64,000 bases of DNA from Ruminococcus sp. (GTDB taxonomy: Bacteria > Bacillota > Clostridia > Oscillospirales > Ruminococcaceae), in NCBI GenBank assembly GCA_017542475.1, contig JAFXXD010000055.1, forward strand, positions 1-64,000. Direction: 5' to 3'. Position 1 is the stretch's first letter. Each line of letters begins with the position of its first letter. A program made the translations under genes and the position numbers. Positions 24,762 through 33,496 of the stretch are shown piece by piece. Below the pieces are notes generated by a model. It saw only the letters and a list, made by a program, of their open reading frames with translations. It was not told the DNA's origin and searched no databases.

Positions 24762-25030
24762 TTTTTTGAGCCGTTAGCCATTAGCTGTTAGCTCGCGGTA
24801 TCGCCTTCGGCGATGATTTTTAAATGATGTCTGCGAAGCAGACACCTTTAGCTAAAGGCTAATAGCTAAAACAGAAAAAGTTACTTTTTGGTTACAAGCA
24901 AAGTCAGCCATTTGGCAGTTTATCACAATGCCAACACATATTTATTGGTCATAATTCAGGCTTTTAAAGAAAAGTTAACAATTTGTTAACAGTATGTTCA
25001 TATCAATATGTTACAATCTGTAATATATTC
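24762..25030. repeat. Short repeats between argS and the PucR-type gene
   Basis: The first 110 bases hold several TTAGCC/GCTAA units (24768-24870) and hairpins CGCCTTCGGCG and GTCTGCGAAGCAGAC. Related TTAGC strings occur at 33003-33020 and 35480-35515. Then GTTAAC-AATTT-GTTAAC (24974-24990) forms a small palindrome, with TACAAT (25012-25017) as a possible -10. This accounts for the gene-free stretch to 25088. Confidence 0.5.
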
Positions 25031-25088
25031 GGACTGAACGACAACCTTTGAAAGCGGAAATCATAAAATTAAAAGAAGGGTGCAAATT

Positions 25089-26174
25089 ATGTCAAACAGA
25101 TTATTTCAGGGCTTAGTTCATCAGATGCGCGATACTATCGACGCAACGATCGGCGTAGTTGACGAGACAGCTACCATCATCGCCTGCAGCGACCTTACCC
25201 GCGTAGGCACTACCAATGAGTTCGTTTCTCTCGACCTCAGCGATTCACACGATATCTTCATCCGCGACGGCTTCACCTACAAGCCCTTCGGCTCACGCGT
25301 AAAGCCCGACTATGCGGTTTTCGTAGAGGGCGTTGACGACGCTGCTGCAAAGTATGCGTCTATACTCGCTATCACTCTTTCCAATATCAAGCAGTACTAC
25401 GATGAGAAGTACGACCGCAACAACTTCATCAAGAATGTTATCCTCGACAATGTTCTCCCCGGAGACATCGTCATCAAGGCAAGAGAGCTCCACTTCAATG
25501 CTGAGATAAGCCGCGCTGTATTCCTCATCAGGATAGTTTCCGCGAACGACATCTCCGCATATGACGTTATCCAGAACCTCTTCCCCGATAAGAACAAGGA
25601 CTTCGTCTTCAACATCACAGAGTCCGATATCATACTTGTCAAGGAGCTCAAGAGCACCGTTGATTCCAAGGACCTCGAAAAGCTCGCACGCTCCATTGCT
25701 GATACCCTCAGCAGCGAGTTCTACACCCGTGTTAACGTTGGTATCGGTACGGCAGTTGTAGGCGTAAAGGACCTCGCGCGCTCGTTCAAGGAGGCTCAGA
25801 TGGCTCTTGAAGTCGGCAAGGTATTCGACACCGACAAGGTAATCGTAAGCTACGACAACCTCGGTATCGCTCGCCTTATCTACCACCTCCCGACAACCCT
25901 CTGCGAGACCTTCCTCCACGAGGTGTTCAAGGTGGGCAGCATTGATTCTCTCGACCACGAGACTCTCTTCACGATACAGAAGTTCTTCGAGAACAACCTC
26001 AACGTGTCCGAGACCTCGCGTAAGCTCTTCGTACACAGAAATACCCTCGTATACAGACTTGAAAAGATCAAGAAGCTGACAGGTCTCGACCTCCGTGAGT
26101 TCGACCACGCTATCATCTTCAAGATAGCCCTTATGGTCAAGAAGTACCTCTCGGCTAATCCCGTTAAGTTCTGA
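25089..26174 (+). CDS. PucR/CdaR-type transcriptional regulator
   Basis: 361 aa. ATG 25089 is chosen for AGAAGGG just upstream; an in-frame GTG precedes it. The N-terminal half contains a sensor-like region (DATIGVVDETATIIACSDLT). The middle (about 140-280) looks like the GGDEF-like CdaR domain. The C-terminal HTH_30 helix-turn-helix (LNVSETSRKLFVHRNTLVYR) is diagnostic of PucR/CdaR regulators, which often respond to small acids or purines. Here it lies directly before ftsEX, so it may control cell-division or wall genes. The effector is unknown. Confidence 0.85.
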   Translation: MSNRLFQGLVHQMRDTIDATIGVVDETATIIACSDLTRVGTTNEFVSLDLSDSHDIFIRDGFTYKPFGSRVKPDYAVFVEGVDDAAAKYASILAITLSNIKQYYDEKYDRNNFIKNVILDNVLPGDIVIKARELHFNAEISRAVFLIRIVSANDISAYDVIQNLFPDKNKDFVFNITESDIILVKELKSTVDSKDLEKLARSIADTLSSEFYTRVNVGIGTAVVGVKDLARSFKEAQMALEVGKVFDTDKVIVSYDNLGIARLIYHLPTTLCETFLHEVFKVGSIDSLDHETLFTIQKFFENNLNVSETSRKLFVHRNTLVYRLEKIKKLTGLDLREFDHAIIFKIALMVKKYLSANPVKF

Positions 26175-26176
26175 TT

Positions 26177-26362
26177 GTAGGGACGACCATTGGTTGTCCG
26201 CCACCAAAACGACTGATTTACATTTCTGTGATTGCGGACGCGCAATGCGCGTCCCTACAGGAATACGTCGATTCAACCATTGTAGGGGACGGCGTCCTCG
26301 ACGTCCCACAAACACACAGATTATTGGCGTTCGGGCGGATAATATCCGCCCCTACACGTTAT
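26177..26362. repeat. Array of short GGGACG/GGGCGG hairpins
   Basis: Three compact inverted units, GGACGCGCAATGCGCGTCC, GGGACGGCGTCCTCGACGTCCC-like (26285-26308) and GGGCGGATAATATCCGCCC, each bordered by TGTAGGGG or CCCTACA. Same family as 28410-28440, 29838-29980, 35258-35335, 36858-36885 and 59286-59316. They may act as terminators or attenuators between the regulator and ftsE. Confidence 0.7.
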
Positions 26363-26407
26363 AATGCAAAAAAACAGACATAGAAACTCAAAAGGAAGGT
26401 GTAACCT

Positions 26408-27232
26408 TTGGTAGAGCTTCAGAACGTGTCCGTGACCTATTCAAGCGGCGTTGACGCACTGAACAACGTCAGCCTGAAAATAAACGACGGCGACTTTGCC
26501 TTCGTCGTGGGCTCATCGGGCGCGGGAAAAAGTACCATGATAAAGCTTCTCCTCAAGGAGATAGACGCTACGAGCGGAGTTGTCACCGTTAACGGCTACA
26601 ACCTCGGCAAGCTCAAAAAGAAGAAGATACCCGAATTCCGCCGTACTCTCGGCTTCGTTTTTCAGGACTTCCGACTTATCCCGTCAATGACCGTGTACGA
26701 GAACATCGCTTTCGTGCTCCGTGTTATCGACGCTCCTCTGAAATATATCAGAAAGAGAGTGCCCTACGTTATAAGCCTCGTGGGACTGCACTCCAAGACC
26801 AATTCATACCCCGACGAGCTCTCGGGCGGCGAGAAGCAGAGAGTTGCCATCGCGCGAGCTCTCGTCAACGACCCTCAGCTCATCATCGCGGACGAGCCTA
26901 CGGGTAATATCGACCCCGAGCTCTCCTACGAGATAGTGGAGCTGCTGAAGGGCATCAACGACCAAGGCACGACCATTCTTATGGTCACTCACGAGCACGA
27001 CCTCGTTCGTCACTTCGGCGGACGTATCATCAATATCACAGGCGGCGAGATAGTCTTCGACGAGGTCATCTCGGGCGTGGACGAGGTTCTCCCCGAGGAG
27101 GAGCTCGCACAGGCGATGGCTGAGGCGTCCGCTGCGGCAAATACAGGCAATATCGTACTCCCCGACCAGAGGATAATGACCCCTGACGGCGGGTACTCGG
27201 GTGCCGACAGGAATGGAGGCTCCGAGCAATGA
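26408..27232 (+). CDS. ftsE: Cell-division ABC ATPase FtsE
   Basis: 274 aa, starting at TTG 26408; AAGGAAGGTG seven bases upstream supports this non-ATG start. Walker A GSSGAGKST, Q-loop (GFVFQDFRLIPSMTV), signature LSGGEKQRVAIARAL, Walker B LIIADEPTGNID and switch VTHEHDL are present. The first 225 residues are standard FtsE; a 45-residue Gly/Ala/Glu-rich tail is extra. It overlaps ftsX by four bases. FtsEX transmits ATP hydrolysis to a peptidoglycan hydrolase at the septum, and the M23 gene downstream is the probable partner. Confidence 0.95.
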   Translation: MVELQNVSVTYSSGVDALNNVSLKINDGDFAFVVGSSGAGKSTMIKLLLKEIDATSGVVTVNGYNLGKLKKKKIPEFRRTLGFVFQDFRLIPSMTVYENIAFVLRVIDAPLKYIRKRVPYVISLVGLHSKTNSYPDELSGGEKQRVAIARALVNDPQLIIADEPTGNIDPELSYEIVELLKGINDQGTTILMVTHEHDLVRHFGGRIINITGGEIVFDEVISGVDEVLPEEELAQAMAEASAAANTGNIVLPDQRIMTPDGGYSGADRNGGSEQ

Positions 27233-28134
27233 AGATAAGCGGTTTCAAGTACCTTGCAAATCAGGGTATAGAAAATATATGGAAGAACAAGATGATGGCA
27301 TTCGCAACATTCTGCGTGCTGCTCATCTCACTGCTCCTCGTGGGAGGCGCGGCGCTGTTCTACTTCAATATGAACTCGATGATACTCGGTCTCGGCAATC
27401 AGAACGAAATTGCCGTCTACCTCGACCCTTCCACAGGAACGGCAAGGGTACAGGAGATACAGGCTCAGCTCGAAACAATGGACAATATCGACTCCGTGGA
27501 GTACATCTCCAAGGAGGAGGCATACAACCGTATGAAGAACCAGATACAGCAGGGCGAGGCTATCTTCGACTACATAGACAGCTATGAATTTATGCCCGAC
27601 GGCTTCAAGGTGACCGTCGTGAGCAACGACAGGATAGAGGATACCACCGCACAGATAGGCGGTATCGAAGAGGTACAGAGCGCGAGCTCGTCCCCGCAGG
27701 TAGCGGAATTCCTCCGCGAGCTGAGAAGGGTCGTATCAATTATAGCGATAGCAGTTATCGTGGCTCTGTCGGTCGTTTCGATGATAATGATATCGAATAC
27801 TACCAAGGCGAGCGTTTTCGCACGCCGTGAGGAAATACAGATAATGAAATACGTCGGCGCGACGAACTCCTTCATCAGGACGCCCTTCTTCGTAGAGGGT
27901 ATGGTGACGGGCTTTTTCGCGGGAGCAGGCGCCTTCTTCATCACATGGGCGGTTTATCGCGCGATATTCCGCATACTTATGGAGCAGGGCACACTTATGC
28001 GTGCGTTCGGCGTAGGAAGCATTATCCCGTTCGACAAGATACAGCTCTGGGTAGCGCTCGCGTACCTTGTAATAGGCTCGCTCGTAGGCGCTCTCGGAAG
28101 CGTTGTCAGCACACGCCGTCATATAGATGTATAA
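27229..28134 (+). CDS. ftsX: Cell-division membrane protein FtsX
   Basis: 301 aa, four membrane segments (about 22-45, 170-193, 222-245, 265-290) with one outside domain of about 120 residues between the first two. The entry motif GIENIWKNKMMAFATFCVLL and the cytoplasmic ARREEIQIMKYVGATNSFIR before the third segment are characteristic. The start overlaps the ftsE stop (ATGA). It pairs with FtsE and probably activates the downstream M23 hydrolase through the outside domain and that protein's coiled coil. Confidence 0.95.
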   Translation: MKISGFKYLANQGIENIWKNKMMAFATFCVLLISLLLVGGAALFYFNMNSMILGLGNQNEIAVYLDPSTGTARVQEIQAQLETMDNIDSVEYISKEEAYNRMKNQIQQGEAIFDYIDSYEFMPDGFKVTVVSNDRIEDTTAQIGGIEEVQSASSSPQVAEFLRELRRVVSIIAIAVIVALSVVSMIMISNTTKASVFARREEIQIMKYVGATNSFIRTPFFVEGMVTGFFAGAGAFFITWAVYRAIFRILMEQGTLMRAFGVGSIIPFDKIQLWVALAYLVIGSLVGALGSVVSTRRHIDV

Positions 28135-28169
28135 AACGCGGGGATAAACTAACGTACCATTTAACTATC

Positions 28170-28290
28170 GCGCGAAACCGAAAGTTTCGCTCAAGCCTTT
28201 TCAAAGGCTTGCAGAGTCCAGAGGCAGAGCCTCTGGTCACCGTTCACAGCTTTTAAAGAACGGCGAAATAAACGTAAGGCGCTCCGCAAA
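28170..28290. repeat. Dispersed intergenic repeat (TTTCGCTCAAGCC family)
   Basis: Contains GAAAGTTTCGCTCAAGCC, the hairpin AGCCTTTTCAAAGGCT, and GTTCACAGCTTTTAAAGAAC. Related copies: 47245-47413 (inverted), 49208-49330, and part at 35390-35440 (inverted). Placed between ftsX and the M23 gene. Confidence 0.75.
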
Positions 28291-28300
28291 GGGTGAATTC

Positions 28301-28359
28301 AAAAACAGTCCTGTGGACTGTTTTTGAATAGGGAACGCCCTGCAAGTGAGGGCGTTCCC
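28301..28359 (+). terminator. Two stacked hairpin terminators after ftsX
   Basis: AAAAACAGTCC/GGACTGTTTTT (28301-28325) followed by GGGAACGCCCT/AGGGCGTTCCC (28331-28359). The first has a U-tract built into its arm. They separate ftsEX from the hydrolase gene, so the latter may have its own promoter. Confidence 0.75.
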
Positions 28360-28466
28360 TTACTTGCCGTGCCAGTCATTTCGCCCGCGGAATTATTCCG
28401 CGCACTGTATGTGGGACGTCGAGGACGTCGTCCCCTACAAAAACGAAGGGAGTAAGTTCACCGGTT

Positions 28467-29819
28467 ATGAGAAAACTTGCAGTAACTAAGAAGATACTCA
28501 CATTCCTCTGCTGTACAGCCGTATCTGTCGGAGCTGCAGCCGCTTATCCCGCGGTCACAGACAGATGTCAGGATGCCTCCGCAAAGACGATACAGGAGAT
28601 ACAGGAGGAGCGCAAGGCAAACAACGAGAAGATAGCTGCTCTCCAGAGCGAGATAGACGCTCTCGAGGGCGACAAGAACAGCGAGCAGGCTTATCAGGAA
28701 AGCCTCAATGAGCAGATAGGCTATATTCAGAACAACATCGACCTCCTCAATCAGGAGCTCGATACGATAGCACTCGATATCGACGCCACACAGGGCAATA
28801 TCGTCCTCCTCGACGAGGACATCACCGCTCAGCAGGAGGAGATCGACAGGAACATCGAGCTCTTCAAGCAGCGTCTCTGCGCGATGTACGTCAGCAGCAA
28901 CGAGTCGTCTGCGGGCGTGGTGCTCGGTTCTGACAGCTTCTACGATATGATGTCGCGGGTTCAGATGATAAACAGGATAGCCGAGTACGACGACAAGCTC
29001 ATCGAGGAGATACTCGGCGAGATAGACACGCTCGAGCAGTCCAAGAGCGAAATGGAGACCGAAAAGCTCTCACTTGAGATGAAGCTTGAGGAGCAGGAGA
29101 AACGTAAGCTCGAAAAGGCGGACGAGGTAGCTGCTCTGACAACTCAGCTGATGAAGACGCAGTCCGAGATAGACCGCCTTGCACTCGCACAGCAGGACCT
29201 CGAACGCGACAAGGCGGAAATTGAGGCTGACAATGCCGAGCTCGCAGCCGAGCAGGCAGAGATAGAGGCTGAGATAGCACGTCAGCAGGCAATAATCGCC
29301 GAGCAGCAGCGTCAGGCAGCTATCGCTCAGGCGCAGCAGAGCGGCTATACAAGCAGCTATACAGGTCCGATGACATATGAGGTCGCGGCAGGTGCGAGCG
29401 GCTTTGCGTGGCCCGTACCCGGTCACAGCGGCATTTCCAGCTACTACGGCTACCGCTGGAACACACTCCACGGCGGTATAGATATAAGCGACGGCGGCAT
29501 TATGGGAGCTCCCGTGGTCGCCTCAAAGAGCGGCACCGTAACAAGGATGAACAACTCGTGCAGCCATAACTACGGCAAGAGCAGCAGCTGCGGCTGCGGC
29601 GGCGGATACGGCAACTACGTCGTTATCTCGCACGACGGCACATACTCCACTCTCTACGGACACCTCACATCTGCGGCGGTATCCGTCGGAGACTACGTAA
29701 ATCAGGGCGACGTCATCGGCTATGTCGGCTCGACAGGCTGGTCTACGGGCGAGCACCTCCACTTCGAGGTCTATGTCAACGGCACCCGCTATGACCCCCT
29801 CGGCTACGTAAGTCCGTAA
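28467..29819 (+). CDS. Secreted coiled-coil M23 (LytM) peptidoglycan hydrolase, FtsEX partner-like
   Basis: 450 aa. Signal peptide about 1-30 (ILTFLCCTAVSVGAAAA). A long coiled coil (about 38-285) rich in Glu/Gln/Lys resembles EnvC and PcsB, the FtsX-binding hydrolase activators. After a short Ser/Thr linker comes the LytM domain: HGGIDIS (His335 and Asp339 as zinc ligands) and HLHFEVYV near 430. Ligands for an active zinc site all appear, so it is probably an active endopeptidase rather than a degenerate EnvC. Odd point: the loop after VTRMNN holds CSHNYGKSSSCGCGGG, a Cys/Gly-rich insertion. It lies 332 bp after ftsX. Confidence 0.9.
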   Translation: MRKLAVTKKILTFLCCTAVSVGAAAAYPAVTDRCQDASAKTIQEIQEERKANNEKIAALQSEIDALEGDKNSEQAYQESLNEQIGYIQNNIDLLNQELDTIALDIDATQGNIVLLDEDITAQQEEIDRNIELFKQRLCAMYVSSNESSAGVVLGSDSFYDMMSRVQMINRIAEYDDKLIEEILGEIDTLEQSKSEMETEKLSLEMKLEEQEKRKLEKADEVAALTTQLMKTQSEIDRLALAQQDLERDKAEIEADNAELAAEQAEIEAEIARQQAIIAEQQRQAAIAQAQQSGYTSSYTGPMTYEVAAGASGFAWPVPGHSGISSYYGYRWNTLHGGIDISDGGIMGAPVVASKSGTVTRMNNSCSHNYGKSSSCGCGGGYGNYVVISHDGTYSTLYGHLTSAAVSVGDYVNQGDVIGYVGSTGWSTGEHLHFEVYVNGTRYDPLGYVSP

Positions 29820-29837
29820 CGGGCAATTCGTAATTAT

Positions 29838-29980
29838 TGTAGGGGCGGCGTTCCGCCGCCCGCAAATTACGCACACACTTCATTCAACCATTGTAGGGGA
29901 CGGCGTCCTCGACGTCCCGCCAAATACAAACGATCCACCTGAAACAAAGGTGCAGGGGACGCCGCCCTCGGCGTCCCTTT
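29838..29980. repeat. GGGACG-family hairpins between M23 and S41 genes
   Basis: Three units with TGTAGGGG or GCAGGGGACG borders, such as GGGACGGCGTCCTCGACGTCCC-like at 29894-29917. They fill the gap between the two genes; no promoter is obvious. Confidence 0.65.
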
Positions 29981-30021
29981 TCAACGTTAAACAAACATTT
30001 CCCAAAGAAAGTGATTACCAT

Positions 30022-31185
30022 ATGAATAAAAAAATAAGCCTCGGACTCGCACTGAGCCTTATCGCCGTTTCTATGGCGGTGACGTTCATTCTCACCTCGT
30101 TTTTTTCGCTCCAGAGCTTCAACAAGAAGGTCGTGGACGTCAACGAGAAGTCGAAGAAGTACAGCGCACTGCAGGTGCTCGACGGCTATATCCGCGAGAA
30201 CTACTTCGGAGAGATCGACGAGAACAAGCTCAGCGACGGACTTATGAAGGGCTATGTTTCGGGTATCGGCGACAAGTACAGCCGCTACCTCACCGCCGCG
30301 GAATACCTCACCGAGAAGAACGATAACTCGGGCGAGCTGGTTGGTCTCGGACTCACACTCGCCGAGGACGCGAGCGGCTATATGCGTATCTCCGAGATTA
30401 TGGAGGACTCTCCCGCATATGATTCGGGTCTGCTCGACGGCGACATCATCACTGCTATCGACGGGCTCGACGTAAAGGAGGCAGGCTTCAGCGAGGCTAT
30501 GGACGCCATGCGCGGCACCGAGGGCTCGCCTGTCACGCTGACCGTCCGCCGCGACGGCAAGGACGACGACTACTCCTTCGTCCGCCGCTCTATCGAGGTG
30601 AAAACGGTCAGGGCGGAGATGCTCGGCAGTCAGATAGGCTACATTAAGATATCGGGCTTTAAGGAGAACACGCCCGAGCAGTTCATTGCCGCACTTGAGA
30701 GACTCACCACAAATGGCGCTAAATCGCTGATATTCGACCTCCGTGACTGTGACGGCGACCTTATTCCCGCACTTGAGGAATGTCTCGACCCGCTCCTTCC
30801 CGAGGGAGTTATCGCCAATGCCGAGTACAAGGACGGTCACACCGAGACTATCATCTACTCCGACGAATCCGCGCTTGACCTGCCGATGACGACTATCGTC
30901 AACGGCGGCACAGAGAGTGCCGCAGAGCTGTTTGCGGCTTCGCTCCGTGATTTTGCCAATGCTCCCGTGGTAGGCTCGCAGACCTACGGCAAGGCTGTAA
31001 TGCAGGAGACGACCGAAATGGACAGCGGCGGAGCTGTTATCCTCACGGTGGCGAAATACAGTACGACGGTGTCCGAGTGCTATGACGGCATCGGTATCAC
31101 TCCCGACTATCAGGTCGAGAACGAGGACGAGAACGTAGATGCACAGTACAACAAGGCTGTTGAGGTGCTCCTCACAGCTGAATAA
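30022..31185 (+). CDS. S41 C-terminal processing peptidase (CtpA/CtpB-like)
   Basis: 387 aa from ATG 30022, beginning a membrane anchor or signal (MNKKISLGLALSLIAVSMAV). The frame is open further upstream, but only through repeat DNA. A PDZ domain (about 95-185: GLGLTLAEDASGYMRISEIM) precedes the S41 domain with catalytic Ser in GGTESAAELF and Lys in TYGKAVMQ. In Firmicutes such proteases process envelope or division proteins, often beside FtsEX and PcsB-type hydrolases as here. It is followed directly by a terminator. Confidence 0.92.
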   Translation: MNKKISLGLALSLIAVSMAVTFILTSFFSLQSFNKKVVDVNEKSKKYSALQVLDGYIRENYFGEIDENKLSDGLMKGYVSGIGDKYSRYLTAAEYLTEKNDNSGELVGLGLTLAEDASGYMRISEIMEDSPAYDSGLLDGDIITAIDGLDVKEAGFSEAMDAMRGTEGSPVTLTVRRDGKDDDYSFVRRSIEVKTVRAEMLGSQIGYIKISGFKENTPEQFIAALERLTTNGAKSLIFDLRDCDGDLIPALEECLDPLLPEGVIANAEYKDGHTETIIYSDESALDLPMTTIVNGGTESAAELFAASLRDFANAPVVGSQTYGKAVMQETTEMDSGGAVILTVAKYSTTVSECYDGIGITPDYQVENEDENVDAQYNKAVEVLLTAE

Positions 31186-31193
31186 GGCAGGAC

Positions 31194-31219
31194 AAGGGAC
31201 GCTCAGGCGTCCCTTTTTT
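31194..31219 (+). terminator. Terminator of the S41 peptidase gene
   Basis: Stem AAGGGACGC/GCGTCCCTT with a TCAG loop and a T-run, nine bases after the stop codon. Confidence 0.85.
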
Positions 31220-31231
31220 GCAGAAAACAAA

Positions 31232-31255
31232 AAGGACGCACGATCGTGCGTCCTT
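31232..31255 (-). terminator. Terminator of the phosphoglucomutase gene
   Basis: A 24-base near-perfect palindrome centred on GATC, followed on the minus strand by TTTTTGTTTT, 15 bp past the stop. The two terminators face each other between convergent genes. Confidence 0.85.
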
Positions 31256-31270
31256 CTGAGTTATCAGTTC

Positions 31271-32983
31271 TTACTTAAAATTCTTGGAGAAGTCCTCGCA
31301 GAGCTTCTTTTCGAGCGCCTGAGCCGACGCGAGGTCGGGCTGCTTGGCGGTGAGGTAGGTCTTTATCTTGGGCTCTGTACCCGAGGGACGAACGATAGCC
31401 TTCGAGCCGCCTTCGAGGTAGAACGCGAGCACGTTCGACTTCGGGAGGGTAATCTCGCTCTCTTCGCCCGTGAGGATATCCTTGCGGACGGAGGTCTTGT
31501 AGTCCTCGAACTTGACAACTTTGAGTCCCGCAATCTCCGTGGGAGGCGTGTTGCGGAGCGTAGTCATAATCTCGTCCATCTTCTTCATACCGCTCTCGCC
31601 CTCGAAGGTGAAGCTGTAGAGGGTCTGGTAGAACATACCATATTTTTTGTACATATTCTCGCGAGCCTGCAGGAGCGTGATACCCTTGGTGCGGTAGTAA
31701 GCCGCCATCTCGCAGATGAGCATTGAAGCGTCAACGGCATCCTTGTCGCGGACATATCCGCCAGAGAGGTAGCCGTAGCTCTCCTCAAAGCCGAAGATAT
31801 AGTGGTTTTCCTCGCCCTTAGCCTCGAGGAAGCCTATCTGCTCGCCGATGAACTTGAAGCCCGTGAGCACATCTATCATCTCGACGCCGTACTCCTTGCA
31901 GATAGAGGCGACGATGTCGGTGGTAACAATGGTCTTGACAGCGACGGGCTTCTCGGGCATAGTGCCCTTAGCCTTGCGCTGACTGCATATGTATTCGAGC
32001 AGGAGAGCTCCCACCTCGTTGCCGCTGAACAGAGCGTAGTCGTCACCGTCGGGGACAGCTATACCTACGCGGTCGCAGTCGGGGTCGGTCGCGAGCAGGA
32101 GGTCGGGCTTGACCTCGCGGCAGTATTTCAGACCGACTTCGAGAGCCTCGCGGATCTCAGGGTTCGGGTAGGGACAGGTCGGGAAGTTGCCGTCGGGGTT
32201 CTCCTGTTCCTTTACAACTGTGACATTGGTGATACCGATGCGCTTGAGTATCTCACGGACGGGCTTGTTGCCTGTGCCGTTGAGAGGAGTATATACGACC
32301 TTCAGACCGCTTGAAGCACAGAGGTCGGTGTTGATGCCCTCGGCGAGAACGCACTGATAGAAAGCCTCAATGACGTCACTGCCGATGTAGCTGATATTTC
32401 CCTTAGCGAGCTCCTCATCGAAATCCGAGGACTTAACGTCGTTGAAGATGTCGAGGGAGTTTATCTTTTCGAGGATTATCTCGGCGCCGCGGAGCGTTAT
32501 CTGACAGCCGTCGTCGCCGTAGACCTTGTAGCCGTTGTACTTAGCGGGGTTGTGGCTTGCCGTTACCATTATACCGCCCTGACATTTCAGCTGACGGACA
32601 GCGAACGAGAGGCACGGGGTAGGCATAAGCTCCGTATAGATGTGCACCTTTATGCCGTTAGCCGCGAGAACCTCAGCCGCCGCTCTCGAGAACACGTCGC
32701 TCTTGATACGGCTGTCGAACGAGATAGCTACGGACGGGTTTGTGTACTCCTGATTGAGGTAGTCCGCGAAGCCCTGAGTAGCGCGTCTTACGGTATATAT
32801 ATTCATACGGTTGGTGCCTGCGCCGATGACGCCGCGGAGTCCGCCCGTACCGAATTCAAGGTCGCGGTAGAAGCGGTCGCTGATAGCCTCCTCGTCGTCC
32901 TTTATCGCCGCAAGCTCTGCGGTGAGGTCGGGGTCGTCGGAAGCATTCTCGCACCATACGCGATAAAGCTCTTTTTCTTTCAT
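31271..32983 (-). CDS. pgcA: Phosphoglucomutase/phosphomannomutase (PgcA type)
   Basis: 570 aa alpha-D-phosphohexomutase. Start at 32983 is chosen for GGAGGG seven bases upstream; a start five codons earlier would overlap that site. The active-site serine loop is TASHNPAKYNGYK, the metal loop DPDCDR, the sugar-binding loop GFEESYGYL, and the phosphate-binding loop RPSGTEPKIK. It interconverts glucose-6-P and glucose-1-P (or the mannose forms), feeding UDP-sugar synthesis and accepting glucose-1-P or mannose-1-P from phosphorylases such as the GH130 enzyme in this window. Confidence 0.94.
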   Translation of the reverse strand: MKEKELYRVWCENASDDPDLTAELAAIKDDEEAISDRFYRDLEFGTGGLRGVIGAGTNRMNIYTVRRATQGFADYLNQEYTNPSVAISFDSRIKSDVFSRAAAEVLAANGIKVHIYTELMPTPCLSFAVRQLKCQGGIMVTASHNPAKYNGYKVYGDDGCQITLRGAEIILEKINSLDIFNDVKSSDFDEELAKGNISYIGSDVIEAFYQCVLAEGINTDLCASSGLKVVYTPLNGTGNKPVREILKRIGITNVTVVKEQENPDGNFPTCPYPNPEIREALEVGLKYCREVKPDLLLATDPDCDRVGIAVPDGDDYALFSGNEVGALLLEYICSQRKAKGTMPEKPVAVKTIVTTDIVASICKEYGVEMIDVLTGFKFIGEQIGFLEAKGEENHYIFGFEESYGYLSGGYVRDKDAVDASMLICEMAAYYRTKGITLLQARENMYKKYGMFYQTLYSFTFEGESGMKKMDEIMTTLRNTPPTEIAGLKVVKFEDYKTSVRKDILTGEESEITLPKSNVLAFYLEGGSKAIVRPSGTEPKIKTYLTAKQPDLASAQALEKKLCEDFSKNFK

Positions 32984-33051
32984 TTCTATTCCCTCCATAT
33001 ATGTTAGCCGTTAGCTACCAACTGACGGCTATATAAGCAAAACATTTCCTA

Positions 33052-33215
33052 CCCGCCGAAAGCAGACTGAGCCTTTTGTACAGCGTGAGCGAGCAAAGCG
33101 AGCGGGTTCGTAGTTAGGGGATCGGGGAGTACGCTCCCCGACAGGGTCTGGGACAGAGTCCCAGCGGATTGTCAAGGCAGAGCCTTGACCGGAGTCCATA
33201 GGCAGCGCCCTTGAG
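33052..33215 (+). repeat. CCGAAAGCAGAC-family dispersed repeat
   Basis: Begins ACCCGCCGAAAGCAGACTGA, then GAGCGAGC..GAGCGGG, CGTAGTTAGGGG, then modular hairpins (CGGGGAGTACGCTCCCCG, CTGGGACAGAGTCCCAG, CAAGGCAGAGCCTTG). Relatives: 35092-35226 (inverted), 42182-42390, 63701-63775 and 63823-63935. With 33216-33496 (AT-rich, no gene seen) it fills the gap before the cardiolipin synthase end. Confidence 0.85.
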
Positions 33216-33347
33216 ACACTTATACACGTTAATATTATATCATACTCCGCCGCTGTTGAAAAGGGGGAGGAGATATATTTTGTTATTTTAACATTTATTT
33301 GGCAAGGTTGTAAGATTATACTAACGATAATATATTTAATTTTATTC

Positions 33348-33455
33348 AATAATCAACGGTTTTATGTTGCAAAAATGCATTTTTCCGCCCCCTTATAGAG
33401 AAACATTTTCCGAGAGCCGATATGGAGGAGGTGTCCCGCCGCCCCACATTCGGCT
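33348..33455. repeat. Small repeat with palindrome, shared with 62204-62300
   Basis: AATAATCAACGGTTTTATGT, then the palindrome AAAAATGCATTTTT, is closely matched at 62204-62242. Both lie just beyond the 3' end of a minus-strand gene and run into GAGAGCCG. AGCCGA/TCGGCT (33415-33420 / 33450-33455) may form the terminator stem of the cardiolipin synthase gene. Confidence 0.5.
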
Positions 33456-33496
33456 GAATATGGCTTATCAGGTGTGTGCAGGAGAGCTGTATGACC

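Noticed and set aside
24762-25088. Riboswitch before the PucR-type gene
   Set aside because: Only short TTAGCC repeats and small hairpins are seen; no known aptamer pattern could be matched by eye.
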